The position numbers were made by a program, and so were the translations under genes. Under the pieces are notes generated by a model. The model searched no databases. It saw only the letters and a list, made by a program, of their open reading frames with translations, and was not told the origin of the DNA. Shown here piece after piece: positions 24,433 through 35,637 of a stretch of 60,558 nucleotides of DNA. The DNA lies in NCBI GenBank assembly GCA_902786975.1, contig CADAES010000013.1:1-60558 (forward strand). The letters run 5' to 3'. The stretch is from an uncultured Ruminococcus sp. (lineage in GTDB: Bacteria > Bacillota > Clostridia > Oscillospirales > Ruminococcaceae). The number at the start of each line of letters is the position of its first letter. The stretch's first letter is position 1.

Positions 24433-25227
24433 TTAAAATTCGATTTTTGAATAAAGTCCTGCGCCTTTCATTGAGTCTTCCGGCTTTGGCTTTTTATAAT
24501 CCTTTTCAAAGCTTGTTGTAATATCGAAGCCCTTTGAGCGATTATTTCTGCCGCCGTTTCTTCTGCCTCTGCCGCCTCTCTTGAATCCGCCTCTGTCGTC
24601 GAACTTTCTCGGGTTCGTGGACGAGATGATGACCTTTCTGTACGGCTCCTCGCCCTTGGACTGGCTTGTCACTCCCTCTATCTCGGAAACAGCAGCGTGA
24701 ACGATGCGTCTTTCGTACGGGTTCATCGGCTCAAGAGCAGAGCTTCTGCCGTTCTTTTTAACGTTGTTTGCGATCTTTCTTGCAAGCTCCTCAAGCTGAG
24801 TCTTTCTCTTTTCTCTGAAGCCGTTGCAGTCGGTAGAAATCCTGAAATAATCTCTGTCCATCTTGTTGCAGACAAGTGATGCAAGGTACTGCAGCGAATC
24901 CAGCAGCTCGCCCTTTTTGCCCAGCATATCCTCAAAGCCGTCGCCGTTTATTTCAATTACTGCACCCTCCTCGTTTTCCTCGGCGGTCACAACAGCATTG
25001 GCGATTTTCATAGCTGCAAGTACGTTTTTGATATACTTTACAGCGATATCTGTTTTGGTCTCGCTGTATTCAGCCTCGACCTTAGCCTCTCCCTTGATCT
25101 TTCCGAAAAGTCCCTTTTTAGGCTCTTCAAGCACGCTGAAGCTTATTTTTTCTTCACTTACGGCAAAAACTTCCGATGCCAGCTGCTTAGCTTCCTCGAC
25201 CGTAGCTGCGGTAAAAACCTGTTTCAT
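24433..25227 (-). CDS. jag: Jag / KhpB RNA-binding protein
   Basis: A 264-residue protein with an N-terminal Jag domain (about 1-50), a KH domain with INGDGFEDMLGKKGELLDSLQYL, and an R3H domain with LEPMNPYERRIVHAAV. A Gly/Arg-rich RGG-like stretch (about 205-225) precedes the C terminus, an extension seen only in some lineages. KhpB, usually with KhpA, binds RNA and affects cell elongation and division. The ATG at 25227 (MKQVFTAAT) is preferred because GAGAGGAG precedes it. It follows yidC, as in most Firmicutes. Confidence 0.93.
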   Translation of the reverse strand: MKQVFTAATVEEAKQLASEVFAVSEEKISFSVLEEPKKGLFGKIKGEAKVEAEYSETKTDIAVKYIKNVLAAMKIANAVVTAEENEEGAVIEINGDGFEDMLGKKGELLDSLQYLASLVCNKMDRDYFRISTDCNGFREKRKTQLEELARKIANNVKKNGRSSALEPMNPYERRIVHAAVSEIEGVTSQSKGEEPYRKVIISSTNPRKFDDRGGFKRGGRGRRNGGRNNRSKGFDITTSFEKDYKKPKPEDSMKGAGLYSKIEF

Positions 25228-25335
25228 TTTACCATTTACTCCTCTCGATAAATATTTCACTATATCATACGGAGCCTTGCCGCAGATCTCAAGCGGCTGA
25301 AAGTCGAAATGCGGCTCCGATAGTGTGCTTAAATA

Positions 25336-26925
25336 TCAATCCTCGCTGTTCTCGTCTGATTCGGACTGTTGTTCGTCAGACTCCTCAGTTTCGGCTTTTG
25401 CGGCATCATTACTGCCGCTGTTGCTGTTATTGTTATTGTTGTTATTATTGTTCTTGTTTTTGTTCTTTTTCTTTTTGCCCTGCTGAGGCTTTGGCTTCTG
25501 ATCCTGTTCCTGCTCGTCGTCGTCAAGGAACTCCTCATACTCGTCGCCGTATTTTTCAGCCATTCTCTTTCTTGCAGCGGCGATCTTGCGGCGATCCTCG
25601 GCAGCTTTTTCAGACTTGGAGAGCTTCTTTTCCTCTGTGTCCTCGCTGTCGTCGTCCGACTTATAGGAAACGTTGCCGACTCTTTCGAGATTCTGCTCTG
25701 CCATTTTAGCAAACATGGACTTTTTGCCGCTTTTCTTGTTCTTAGCGTTTTCAGCCTCTACCATAGCAGCTATCTTTGCGGGGTTGTAGATAATGTTAAG
25801 AACGATTATCTGAGCAAGACCGAATGCAGAAGAATAGCACCAGTAAAGACCCAGACCTGAAGGATAGCTGAAACCGATCCACAGTGAGAACAGAGGAAGA
25901 ATGATAAAGGTTATCTTCATACCCATTCCCAAAGACTTAGCAGCGGGATTGTTCCTTTTCTGGAATACCTGTGAAATGATAGTTGTTGCGACCTGGAGAA
26001 GGAATGAAATGATAGGGATTATCCATGTCATATCCTTGAACGACGGGATAACTCCCATGTCCAGACCGAAGCTCTTATAGTCGATATCCTCTGCGGCTTT
26101 TCTTACCGAATCGGGAAGGATATCCGCATAGGTGCCGTTTTCGTTATTTACCAGAGAGAATGTCATAAGCTCCGGACGTGATGTAGCGAGGTTCTTTGAG
26201 ATATAGTCCTCGTTGAGCATAAAGGCGTCGATATCCCTGTGGAGCTTTATGGCATCGAGTATAATATTTGTCTGTTTGTTATCGTCATCATCCTTGAGTG
26301 CTTTTGCGGCATTCTTACAATGATCGGAATCCTTGAAATACTCACCGAGCTTTGTGAAAGCCTCGTCGTCCTTTGCACCGTTCTTTTCATACATGAAAAG
26401 ATACTTTTCGAGAACTGTCATTTTCTCGGCAGACTTCTTTTCGTCCTCTGTGAGAGTGAGCTTTTTTATCTCGTCTTCGATATAGCTCTTGTTATCGTCG
26501 CTGTGCAGGTCACTTGAAACGACGTAAAGTCCGGAAATAAGGCTGTTTGACTTGTTAAGGTCATCTGCCTTTGCATCGGAGATGTATGTCAGCGGTCCGT
26601 AAATGATAGGGATAAGGGCGATAAGTATCACCATCGTTACTATCATCGGCAGACAGCTTGCCATCGGATTTATGCCTGTCTTTGCATAAAGAGCCATCTG
26701 CTCTTCCTGCAGCTTCTGCTGGTTCTTTCCGTATTTCTTCTTCAGCTTTTCAAGCTCAGGCGCTATCATAGCCATTTTTGCCGTGCTCTTCTGCTGCTTT
26801 ATCGCAAGCGGAAAAACTATAAGCCTCGTTACCAGTGTAAACAGTAAAAGCGCTATACCGTAGTTCTTGACTAAATAGTACAGTCCCTTCATTATCCAGC
26901 CCAAAGGCGTCGCTATTATTCCCAT
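25336..26925 (-). CDS. yidC: YidC/Oxa1 membrane protein insertase
   Basis: A 529-residue insertase for membrane proteins, alone or with SecYEG. Helices include the N-terminal LVKNYGIALLLFTLVTRLIVFPL segment and AKMAMIAPELEKLKKKYG in the cytoplasmic loop. A large soluble insert (about 120-280) separates the first and later helices, longer than in Bacillus SpoIIIJ. The C-terminal tail is very charged and has a nine-Asn run inside a Lys/Asn/Ser tract, plausibly ribosome-binding. It precedes jag; yidD and rnpA lie upstream. Confidence 0.95.
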   Translation of the reverse strand: MGIIATPLGWIMKGLYYLVKNYGIALLLFTLVTRLIVFPLAIKQQKSTAKMAMIAPELEKLKKKYGKNQQKLQEEQMALYAKTGINPMASCLPMIVTMVILIALIPIIYGPLTYISDAKADDLNKSNSLISGLYVVSSDLHSDDNKSYIEDEIKKLTLTEDEKKSAEKMTVLEKYLFMYEKNGAKDDEAFTKLGEYFKDSDHCKNAAKALKDDDDNKQTNIILDAIKLHRDIDAFMLNEDYISKNLATSRPELMTFSLVNNENGTYADILPDSVRKAAEDIDYKSFGLDMGVIPSFKDMTWIIPIISFLLQVATTIISQVFQKRNNPAAKSLGMGMKITFIILPLFSLWIGFSYPSGLGLYWCYSSAFGLAQIIVLNIIYNPAKIAAMVEAENAKNKKSGKKSMFAKMAEQNLERVGNVSYKSDDDSEDTEEKKLSKSEKAAEDRRKIAAARKRMAEKYGDEYEEFLDDDEQEQDQKPKPQQGKKKKNKNKNNNNNNNNNSNSGSNDAAKAETEESDEQQSESDENSED

Positions 26926-26965
26926 TCTCGTCCTCCATTTTACTTTCCAAACGGTATGCAGTTGA

Positions 26966-27018
26966 AGTGAGAGTTCAGAGTGAGTTCTGAAGAAAACTCT
27001 TTCAAGAGGGTTTTCTCA
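26966..27018 (+). repeat. Partial copy of the family 1 intergenic repeat (copy F)
   Basis: GTGAGAGTTCAGAGT and the following CTGAAGAA...CTCTTTC...TTTTCTC stretch match the right end of the copy near 33250-33308. Only this end module is present, in the 145-bp gap between yidC and yidD. Confidence 0.6.
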
Positions 27019-27070
27019 ACTATACTGCACACATAATATGCAAACTACAATAAAACACAAAAAATGTGCA

Positions 27071-27331
27071 TCAATTTTCCTTACTCGGTTTCTTTCTTCT
27101 GAAATACTCTCTGCTCAGTTTTTCGGGCACATAGTCCACACCGCCGTTGCTCCACGGATTACATCTGAGCAATCTCCACACCGTCAACAGCAGTCCCTTG
27201 AAAAAGCCGTGCTTTCTGAATGCCTGTGCAGAATACGCCGAACAGCTCGGGTAATACTTGCACCTTGCCGGAAAAAGCGGACTTATGATTTTTCTGTATA
27301 ATTTTACGAAAAACAAAGCTATATATTTCAT
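27071..27331 (-). CDS. yidD: YidD membrane protein insertion efficiency factor
   Basis: This 86-residue protein has the hallmark cysteines and motif [23 protein letters not shown] and LLRCNPW. YidD is a small membrane-associated protein that helps YidC insert proteins. It overlaps the rnpA end by 4 bp and lies in the usual rpmH-rnpA-yidD-yidC order. Confidence 0.95.
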   Translation of the reverse strand: MKYIALFFVKLYRKIISPLFPARCKYYPSCSAYSAQAFRKHGFFKGLLLTVWRLLRCNPWSNGGVDYVPEKLSREYFRRKKPSKEN

Positions 27332-27702
27332 TTTTTCTTTTTGGGCGCACCGCCCGCTGCAGCCTCAAAGGGCTTATTCATTTCCCTTGCGAGCCTGTTC
27401 TCGATAAAGCTCTGCACATCGCAGCTGCTTTTTTCACTTATATCGTTCCTGCCGACGAAAACTATGTCATACCCTATCGGCAGTTTTGTTTCGCTGAGCC
27501 GGTAAGCCGCCCTTACGATACGCTTTACCCTGTTTCTTTTAACGGCATTCCCAAGCTTTTTGCCTGCGGTTATGCCAAGCCTTGAAAAAGGCTTATTATT
27601 CGGGTAAAAATGTACGCACAGCCACTCACAGCTGACACGCTTTCCTTTTTTATAACAGCGCATAAAGCCGCTGTTATCCTTCAGGACAGTTGTAAATAAC
27701 AT
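27328..27702 (-). CDS. rnpA: Ribonuclease P protein component
   Basis: A 124-residue basic protein partner of RNase P RNA, which matures tRNA 5' ends. [28 protein letters not shown] holds the RNR RNA-binding signature. Its C terminus is a Lys/Ala/Gly tail ending APKKKK. The ATG at 27702 sits behind a purine-rich (G)TAAGA repeat stretch rather than a strong SD. It overlaps yidD by 4 bp. Confidence 0.95.
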   Translation of the reverse strand: MLFTTVLKDNSGFMRCYKKGKRVSCEWLCVHFYPNNKPFSRLGITAGKKLGNAVKRNRVKRIVRAAYRLSETKLPIGYDIVFVGRNDISEKSSCDVQSFIENRLAREMNKPFEAAAGGAPKKKK

Positions 27703-27927
27703 ATCTCTTACTTCTTATTTCTTACATCTTACTTCTAAAAAACTAAAAACGACCTTATACCCTTCAATTTTCTGAATGGTAAAGGTCGGTCGATAACGGG
27801 GCGGCAGCATGTCCGAAGAAAGCTCACCTGTTCATACCCCGATCCTTTCGGCTTCTCTCTTTACGCCGAAAACAGCAGTTTTGTCCTCCGCCTTTTTACG
27901 GCGGACGACACGCCGCCTGTCAGATGC

Positions 27928-28062
27928 TTAGTAGCTAAGTCTTGCTCTGCCCTTAGCTCTTCTTCTTGCAAGCACCTTTCTGCCATTAGCAGTTGCCATT
28001 CTCTTTCTGAAACCGTGAACCTTCTGTCTGTGAAGCTTCTTAGGCTGGTATGTTCTTAACAT
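27928..28062 (-). CDS. rpmH: 50S ribosomal protein L34
   Basis: A 44-residue protein beginning [18 protein letters not shown] and ending [11 protein letters not shown], the standard L34 sequence. A perfect AAAGGAGG SD precedes the ATG. The 225-bp gap to rnpA contains an imperfect GTCC-TCCGCC/GGCGGA-GAC hairpin near 27883-27910 that may shape the rpmH mRNA end. Confidence 0.97.
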   Translation of the reverse strand: MLRTYQPKKLHRQKVHGFRKRMATANGRKVLARRRAKGRARLSY

Positions 28063-28182
28063 TTCAGTTCATCCTCCTTTCAGTTTGACCTGTCCAAGCA
28101 ATATTTACACAAATATCACTGCATCAGCCATATTTTGCGGACTGACAAGTGATAAATCTTGACATAGCCCTTGTAATTTTAC

Positions 28183-28212
28183 ATTATAGCTTATTTCATA
28201 TCCATTTGTCAA
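28183..28212 (-). promoter_or_regulatory. Promoter of rpmH and the rnpA-yidC cluster
   Basis: On the minus strand, TTGACA (28207-28212), 18-bp spacer, TATAAT (28183-28188), about 120 bp upstream of rpmH. Confidence 0.75.
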
Positions 28213-28418
28213 CCCCTTTTTTTAACTTTTTTATCTTAATGCACTGCTTTTTTGAGCCGACCTGTGCGGATTTTCTTAAACTTTTTGTGTACTTAAAATA
28301 ATCAAATTATTATAACTACAATATATAGTTTTAAAACACCGGTTTTTTCAGCTTATTTTGTATATTCAACACAGTTTTAAAAAGCAGTCAAAAAAATACT
28401 ATTAATTATATATATATG

Positions 28419-28447
28419 CTTGAAATTTTTTGCGGTTTGTGATATAC
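28419..28447 (+). promoter_or_regulatory. Promoter of dnaA
   Basis: TTGAAA (28419-28424), 17-bp spacer, TATACT (28442-28447), giving a leader of about 165 bases before the dnaA ATG. Confidence 0.75.
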
Positions 28448-28619
28448 TTAATTAGTATTGAGCAGTCTGCCCTTTTGCTATTTTTTACATTTTTCAGCTT
28501 GCTGACTCCTCTGTGTCTGACAGGGTCGGCTGTTTTCGTAAGACAGTCCGCACAGGCTTGGCTGCACAGCGTTTTTTACAGAACATTATCACTTTTCACA
28601 TACATTCGGAGGGAAAAAT

Positions 28620-29972
28620 ATGGATTCATTCAATGACGTATTTCTGGAAGTCCTGAAATACTGCCACGATTATAAGACCGTCAGCGAGCCGGGCTACAAC
28701 AGGTGGATAAAGATACTCGAGCCATACAAGTTCGAGAACAACATCGCATATCTGCTTGCCGATTCGGAGTTTACAAAGACCACTACCGAGACAAACTACG
28801 GTCACATTATAAAGGAAGCTTTTGAAAACGTAATGGGTTTTGAAGTCGAGGTAAAGATACTTGTAAAATCAAAGGAAGAGAACGACACAAAGGATATCAG
28901 CGTAACACCTGCGAATTATTCGGAAAACCTCACAAATCTCCTTACATTTGAAAATTTTGTACAAGGTGAATCGAACAAGCTCGCATTTGCATTTGCAAAG
29001 ACTGTCGCTAACAGATACAACAACAACTCCCAGCAGTCGGATCTCAACACGATGATATTCAATCCTCTGCTTATCTACGGCGATTCGGGACTTGGAAAAA
29101 CTCATCTTATGAAGGCTATCGAATACGACGTAAGAAAAAACAATCCCGATCTGAAGATAGTCTATACTACCGGTGAATCATTTATCAACGAGCTTGTAAA
29201 GGCTATCGAAACAAAAGACACAGTAAATTTCCACGATAAATACAGAAACGCAGATTTCCTGCTCGTTGACGATATCCAGACTATCGCAGGAAAAGAGAGG
29301 ATGCAGGAGGAGTTTTTCCACACCTTCAACGATCTTTACAATGCAGGAAAACAGATAGTTCTGACCTCTGATATCCACCCGTCGAAAATATCCAAACTCC
29401 AGGACAGGATACAGAACAGACTTCTTAACGGAATGCAGGTGGATATCACACCTCCGGATCTCGAAACGAGAATGGCTATCATAAAGAGCAAAGCCGAAAG
29501 ACTTGATCTTCACCTTTCCGAAAGCGTTACGAGGATAATCGCAGAAAAGATAAAGAGCAACGTCCGTCAGATAGAGGGTACTGTCAAGAAGATAAAGGCT
29601 CTGACCATCTATACAAACGAACAGCCGACTATTTCCATGGCTCAGAGAGTCATAAAGGAAATAATGATAGAAAACCACCCTGCCGAGATAACGGTAGACA
29701 GGATAATAAACGACGTCGCAGACGCATTCGACGTTACATCGGAGGATATCCTTTCAAAGAACAGACAGGCTAAGATATCTCTTGCGAGAAAAATAACTAT
29801 CTACGTTATGAAAAACGTTAAGGGAATGACATTTACCCAGATAGGCGACGCCCTTAACAAGAATCATTCGACTATGACTATCCACTATAACGAAATAGAC
29901 CAGCTTCTCAATACGAACAAGGCACTAAAGGACAATGTTGACGATATAATAAAAAATCTCAAGGACAACTGA
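28620..29972 (+). CDS. dnaA: Chromosomal replication initiator DnaA
   Basis: A 450-residue AAA+ initiator. Domain I is N-terminal (about 1-85); Walker A is GDSGLGKTH, Walker B LLVDDIQ, and the arginine-finger region follows ILTSDIHPSKIS. Domain IV has SLARKITIYVMKNVKGMTFTQIG and then LNKNHSTMTIHYNEI. The usual signature is GGRDHSTV; here the base-contacting Asp is Asn and the preceding Arg is Lys. That suggests a shifted DNA-box preference, consistent with no classical boxes around the gene. A CGGAGGG SD precedes the ATG. Confidence 0.97.
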   Translation: MDSFNDVFLEVLKYCHDYKTVSEPGYNRWIKILEPYKFENNIAYLLADSEFTKTTTETNYGHIIKEAFENVMGFEVEVKILVKSKEENDTKDISVTPANYSENLTNLLTFENFVQGESNKLAFAFAKTVANRYNNNSQQSDLNTMIFNPLLIYGDSGLGKTHLMKAIEYDVRKNNPDLKIVYTTGESFINELVKAIETKDTVNFHDKYRNADFLLVDDIQTIAGKERMQEEFFHTFNDLYNAGKQIVLTSDIHPSKISKLQDRIQNRLLNGMQVDITPPDLETRMAIIKSKAERLDLHLSESVTRIIAEKIKSNVRQIEGTVKKIKALTIYTNEQPTISMAQRVIKEIMIENHPAEITVDRIINDVADAFDVTSEDILSKNRQAKISLARKITIYVMKNVKGMTFTQIGDALNKNHSTMTIHYNEIDQLLNTNKALKDNVDDIIKNLKDN

Positions 29973-30000
29973 AAAAATATTTTTACAGTCATTTAACCGT

Positions 30001-30365
30001 TATGTGTTGAAAATCATTTGCTGTTCTGCGGCTTTTGCGGCATCCTTTAACATTTTCAAAAGCCGGTTTTGTGATATACTGTTGGAACAGGCAGTTTAAA
30101 AATCAGATTTTCAAATATATTTCAAGCTTTCAATCAACAGATTTTCAACCTTTCAAAACCGATCGAGTTTTTCAAAATATCTAACTTTTTTTCAATATCC
30201 GCCATTGAAATATCACGGCGGACAAACCCCGCTGAATAAGTCTGTGAGAGATAATCAACATTTTAAACGTCTCTAATACTAATAATATAAATATTATATG
30301 TTATGTTGGTTAACAACAGTAAAAAATCATCCGTTCGGGATAAGACAGCTGTTGAAATTACCGAA
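30001..30365. other. Candidate DnaA-binding repeat cluster, dnaA-dnaN gap
   Basis: TTTCAA-containing sites recur on the plus strand with TCAA at 30111, 30122, 30130, 30145, 30153, 30172 and 30192, most inside TTTTCAA(A/C). TGTTGAAAA (30005) and TGTTGAAAT (about 30351) are the opposite orientation, and TCAACA also occurs near 30134 and 30256. No TTATCCACA box is present. The best reading is an origin array bound by a DnaA with altered specificity. A possible TATACT -10 for dnaN is at 30075-30080. Confidence 0.5.
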
Positions 30366-30403
30366 TGAAAAAAATCAATTATTAGAAGGGCTGTGTACTC
30401 CAA

Positions 30404-31513
30404 ATGAATTTCACCTGTGAAAAGAAAACACTTATCGACGCAGTTAGCAATGTATCAAAGGCTATATCGGAAAAAGCTCCTTTCCCTGCTCTTTCGGGAA
30501 TGAAGATGGATCTGAAAAAGAACGTGCTCGAGCTTACCGGCTACAATATGGAAATAGGCATAAAAACCAATATCAGCGTTGAGAGCAGCGACAGCGGACA
30601 GTGCATCATAGATGCCAATCTGTTTTCAAATATGCTCAGGAAGATGCCCGAGGATATCGTAAATATAGAGGTCTCGTCAAACTATCAGGTGACTATTTCA
30701 AGCGGTGTTACTACATTCAACCTCGTGGCTTCAAATGCGGACGAGTACCCAGAGCTCCCGCTTGTAAATTCCGATGAGGTCATAAGCATCTCCCAGCCTG
30801 TTCTGAAAAAAATGATAGAACAGTCGGTGTTCGCCGTTGCAACAACGGATATGAAGCCGATATTGAAGGGAGAGCTTTTTGAGATAGAAAACGGCACGCT
30901 CGTTCTCGCTGCGATAGACGGTTACAGACTTGCGGTAAGATACGAGCCTATCAAGTATGACGGAATGAAAAAGTTTGTCGTGCCCGCCGTTACACTTTCA
31001 AAGGTCATAGAGCTTTTAAGCGACAGTGACGACGACGCTGCCCAGCTTTGTCTGACACTGAAGCATATCATATTCAAAATAAACGGATATATGGTTTATT
31101 CAAGACTTCTCGAGGGAGAGTTCCACCCGTACAAGTCAGCAATACCCACAGAGAGCAAAACAGAAGTCATCGTTGACAGAAAGCAGCTGATCGCTACGCT
31201 TGAAAGAACGATGCTGATAATCAACGACAGAGCGCCCTCTCCGGTAAAGTGCTACTTTGAGAACGACAGCGTAAAGATAAACTGCAAGACCTCTGTTGGA
31301 AAGATATCCGACGAGATAAGCGCTTCGGTAACGGGACCTGTTATCGAGATAGGATTCAAGTGCAAATATCTGCTGGATCCTCTGAAGGTCATCGACGAGG
31401 ACAGGGTAAAGCTGCAGATGAACGGCAGCCTGCTGCCTATGAAGATAGTTTCGTGCAGCGACGAGGATAAGTATACATACCTCGTTCTGCCTGTAAGACT
31501 TCCCAAGGACTGA
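30404..31513 (+). CDS. dnaN: DNA polymerase III beta subunit (sliding clamp)
   Basis: A 369-residue clamp of three similar domains that encircles DNA and tethers the replicative polymerase. The N terminus [22 protein letters not shown], the middle [20 protein letters not shown] and the C-terminal ending [11 protein letters not shown] (usual YLVLPVR) are conserved. It follows dnaA across a 431-bp gap that carries the putative origin repeats, and is followed 4 bp later by yaaA. Confidence 0.97.
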   Translation: MNFTCEKKTLIDAVSNVSKAISEKAPFPALSGMKMDLKKNVLELTGYNMEIGIKTNISVESSDSGQCIIDANLFSNMLRKMPEDIVNIEVSSNYQVTISSGVTTFNLVASNADEYPELPLVNSDEVISISQPVLKKMIEQSVFAVATTDMKPILKGELFEIENGTLVLAAIDGYRLAVRYEPIKYDGMKKFVVPAVTLSKVIELLSDSDDDAAQLCLTLKHIIFKINGYMVYSRLLEGEFHPYKSAIPTESKTEVIVDRKQLIATLERTMLIINDRAPSPVKCYFENDSVKINCKTSVGKISDEISASVTGPVIEIGFKCKYLLDPLKVIDEDRVKLQMNGSLLPMKIVSCSDEDKYTYLVLPVRLPKD

Positions 31514-31517
31514 TAAA

Positions 31518-31739
31518 ATGAAAACGGTTGAGATAAAGATAAAAACAGAGTTTATAAAGCTCGACTCGCTCCTGAAATATGCAGGTGTGGTAGAAACGGG
31601 CGGTATCGCTAAAGAGATAATCGCCGAGGAAAGAATAAAGGTCAATGGTGAGATCTGCACTATGAGGGGCAAAAAGCTCAGACCGGGCGACAAAGTGCAG
31701 ATAGAAGAAACTGATTCGGAAATATTAGTTGTGAACTGA
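31518..31739 (+). CDS. yaaA: S4-domain RNA-binding protein YaaA/RlbA
   Basis: A 73-residue protein consisting of one S4 domain ([32 protein letters not shown]). It sits between dnaN and recF as in most Firmicutes. Homologues bind ribosomal RNA and have been linked to ribosome assembly. Its TGA stop overlaps the recF ATG (TGATG), so translation is probably coupled. Confidence 0.92.
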   Translation: MKTVEIKIKTEFIKLDSLLKYAGVVETGGIAKEIIAEERIKVNGEICTMRGKKLRPGDKVQIEETDSEILVVN

Positions 31740-32884
31740 TGTATATAACAAGATTGTGTGCGGACGGTTTTAAAAACCTGAAGAAAATAGATATCTCTCC
31801 GCATGAGAGCCTTAATATATTCTGCGGGAAAAATGCTCAGGGAAAGACAAATCTTATCGAGGCTGTGTGGCTGTGTACCGGCGTAAGGTCGTTCAGAAGC
31901 ACCAAGGACAGCAGAATGATAGATATCGACAGGGATAATATGGAGATAGAGCTGTCCTTCAAAAACAGCTTCCGTGAGCAGACCGTCAGATATTCGATGA
32001 GCAAAAAGGATATCAAGGAAAAGAATATCTTTCTGAATGGAGTAAAGGTAAAAACTCCGTCCAGGCTTTTCGGACAGCTCAACTGCGTCGTGTTCACGCC
32101 GGAGGATCTGGAGATATCAAAAGGCTCGCCCGAAAACAGAAGGCAGTTTCTTGACCTTTGTGTCAGTCAGATAAAGAACAACTATGCGGGCGTGTGTGCA
32201 AAGTACGAAAGGATAATCGAGCACCGCAACGCTCTGCTCAAAAGCATATACAGCGGAAAAAGCTCAAAGGACGAGCTTGAAGCGTGGGACATACAGCTTT
32301 CACAGCTTGGCTCATATATATCGCTTTTAAGATACAGCTACACCAAAAAGCTGAACACGTTTGCTTCAAAGCTGTACAGCGAGATATCACAGGGCAGGGA
32401 AAAGCTTGAGATAGGCTATTATTCGACGGTATTCCCTAAGCTTGAGGGTAAAAAGGATTATGCCGGAGAAATGGCGCAGGAATACCTCAAGGTGCTTAAA
32501 AAGAACACAGATGAGGACATAAGAAGCGGATTCACGATGAAGGGAGTTCACCGTGACGATATGACCGCAAGGATAAACGGACTGATCTGTCGTGACTACG
32601 CCTCGCAGGGACAGCACCGTTCGGTCGCTCTGGTGATGAAGCTCGCACAGGCGTATATTCTTTCGCAGGAAACGGACGACTCTCCTGTTATCCTGCTTGA
32701 CGATGTGCTGAGCGAGCTTGATGAGAACAGACAAAAGTTCGTTATATCAAAAATAGACGGTATGCAGGTGTTCATAACCTGCTGCGATAAGAATATACCC
32801 TTTGAGAAAAACCAGCACGGCAGGCTTTTCAACATCGAGGGCGGAAAAATAAAAACTCAAAGGCGAAAGGAAAAGAAGGACTGA
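31739..32884 (+). CDS. recF: DNA replication and repair protein RecF
   Basis: A 381-residue SMC-like ATPase that loads RecA at gaps with RecO/RecR. Walker A is GKNAQGKTNLIEAVW (about 30-45), the signature region is in SQGQHRSVALVMKLAQA, and Walker B is VILLDDVLSELD. Overlaps by one base both yaaA upstream and remB downstream. Confidence 0.96.
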   Translation: MYITRLCADGFKNLKKIDISPHESLNIFCGKNAQGKTNLIEAVWLCTGVRSFRSTKDSRMIDIDRDNMEIELSFKNSFREQTVRYSMSKKDIKEKNIFLNGVKVKTPSRLFGQLNCVVFTPEDLEISKGSPENRRQFLDLCVSQIKNNYAGVCAKYERIIEHRNALLKSIYSGKSSKDELEAWDIQLSQLGSYISLLRYSYTKKLNTFASKLYSEISQGREKLEIGYYSTVFPKLEGKKDYAGEMAQEYLKVLKKNTDEDIRSGFTMKGVHRDDMTARINGLICRDYASQGQHRSVALVMKLAQAYILSQETDDSPVILLDDVLSELDENRQKFVISKIDGMQVFITCCDKNIPFEKNQHGRLFNIEGGKIKTQRRKEKKD

Positions 32885-33144
32885 TGTATCTTCATCTCGG
32901 AAATGATTTTATCGTGAATGAAAAAGAGATAATCGGGATATTCGATATAGAAAATTCGTCCGTGTCGCAGATAACTAAACAGTTTCTTAACTTTGCTTCA
33001 AAAAATGCAAGAGTCGTGAGCTGTACCTACGAAATGCCAAAAAGCTTCGTGGTCTGCCTCGATAAAGACCTGACGGAAACTGTGTATATCTCACAGTTAG
33101 CATGCTCAACTCTGCTGAAAAGACACAGGAAGTATTCTCAATAA
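32884..33144 (+). CDS. remB: RemB-like regulator (extracellular matrix regulator family)
   Basis: An 86-residue protein of the RemA/RemB (DUF370) family starting MYLHLGNDFIVNEKEIIGIFDIE. In Bacillus, remB (yaaB) lies between recF and gyrB as here and promotes biofilm matrix expression. It has no membrane segment; RemA relatives form DNA-binding rings. It is coupled to recF by a TGATG overlap. Confidence 0.85.
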   Translation: MYLHLGNDFIVNEKEIIGIFDIENSSVSQITKQFLNFASKNARVVSCTYEMPKSFVVCLDKDLTETVYISQLACSTLLKRHRKYSQ

Positions 33145-33149
33145 GTAAT

Positions 33150-33312
33150 TGGGAAGGACCCTTTTGAAAAAGGGTCACTCCCCAAGCCCCACCCCTAAAA
33201 CTTTTATTGCTTTTTCGGCATTAGGTGGGCAAGCCACCTAACACCGAAAAAGTAGTGAGAGTTCAGAGTAAGATTTGAAGAATAACACTTTTCAGAAGGA
33301 TACTCCCGACTG
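33150..33312 (-). repeat. Composite palindromic intergenic repeat, family 1 (copy B)
   Basis: Inverted relative to the copy at 9761-9870. Modules are hairpin GACCCTTTT-GA-AAAAGGGTC (33157-33176), CCTAAAACTTTTATTGC, variable-tip hairpin TTAGGTGG/CCACCTAA (33221-33241) framed by TTTTTCGG and CCGAAAAA, and a right end GTGAGAGTTCAGAGT. The outer pair of the first hairpin is G-C here and A-T in copy A, a compensatory change. It fills most of the 268-bp remB-gyrB gap. Confidence 0.82.
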
Positions 33313-33400
33313 CTCATTGAAAATATTTCTGTATTCTTTCGACAAAGGCAGAACAAGTAACTAAAAATAAACAGACTTCATCATATCTATACCAAAATAG

Positions 33401-35365
<1,965 letters not shown>

Positions 35366-35373
35366 GAATAATT

Positions 35374-35612
35374 AGTCAAACCCTGAAGGGTTTGAGGAAA
35401 ATAAGAGAAGGCTTTTCATAAGGGAACGCCCTCTCTTTCAGGGCGTTCCCTCTTTCAAAACAGTCCACCGGACTGTTTTGAAATTCACCCTTTGCGGAGC
35501 GCCTGACGTAAAGAAATTTCGCTGTCTGCGGACAGCGACGAGGGCGCTGCCCTCGACCCGCCACCTTTTTTTACGAGAAAAAGGTGGACGAAAAAACCTG
35601 TTATTATTATGG
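35374..35612 (+). repeat. Composite palindromic intergenic repeat, family 2 (copy 1)
   Basis: It contains hairpins TCAAACCC/GGGTTTGA, GGGAACGCCC/GGGCGTTCCC, AAAACAGTCC/GGACTGTTTT, CGCTGTC-TGCG-GACAGCG, GAGGGC/GCCCTC and CCACCTTTTT/AAAAAGGTGG, then AACCTGTTATTATT. An inverted diverged copy lies at 43281-43580, keeping the module order and the connecting GCGGAGCGCCTGACG sequence. It separates gyrB from the YcxB-like gene. Confidence 0.82.
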
Positions 35613-35637
35613 TTTTTTAAAGAAAGAGGAAAAATTA

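Larger units (their letters stand above)
28063..28619. other. Origin region, rpmH-dnaA gap
   Basis: This 557-bp AT-rich gap separates divergent rpmH and dnaA. It contains an alternating TA tract near 28405-28417 suited to unwinding, and isolated motifs such as TATTCAACA near 28360. I found no match to the DnaA-box consensus TTATCCACA on either strand. It holds the rpmH and dnaA promoters and no gene that I could support. Confidence 0.7.

Noticed and set aside
25440-25470. Simple repeat coding for poly-Asn in yidC as a frameshift artefact
   Set aside because: The frame stays open on both sides and charged tails after the last helix are normal for YidC; the run may vary in length but does not break the gene.
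28063-30403. Classical TTATCCACA DnaA boxes
   Set aside because: I scanned both origin gaps on both strands and found no exact match; only TTTTCAA-type sites recur.
35534-35600. Start of the YcxB-like gene inside the repeat (ATG 35584)
   Set aside because: It has no SD and lies in a repeat hairpin; ATG 35638 has a proper site and gives a normal acidic N terminus.
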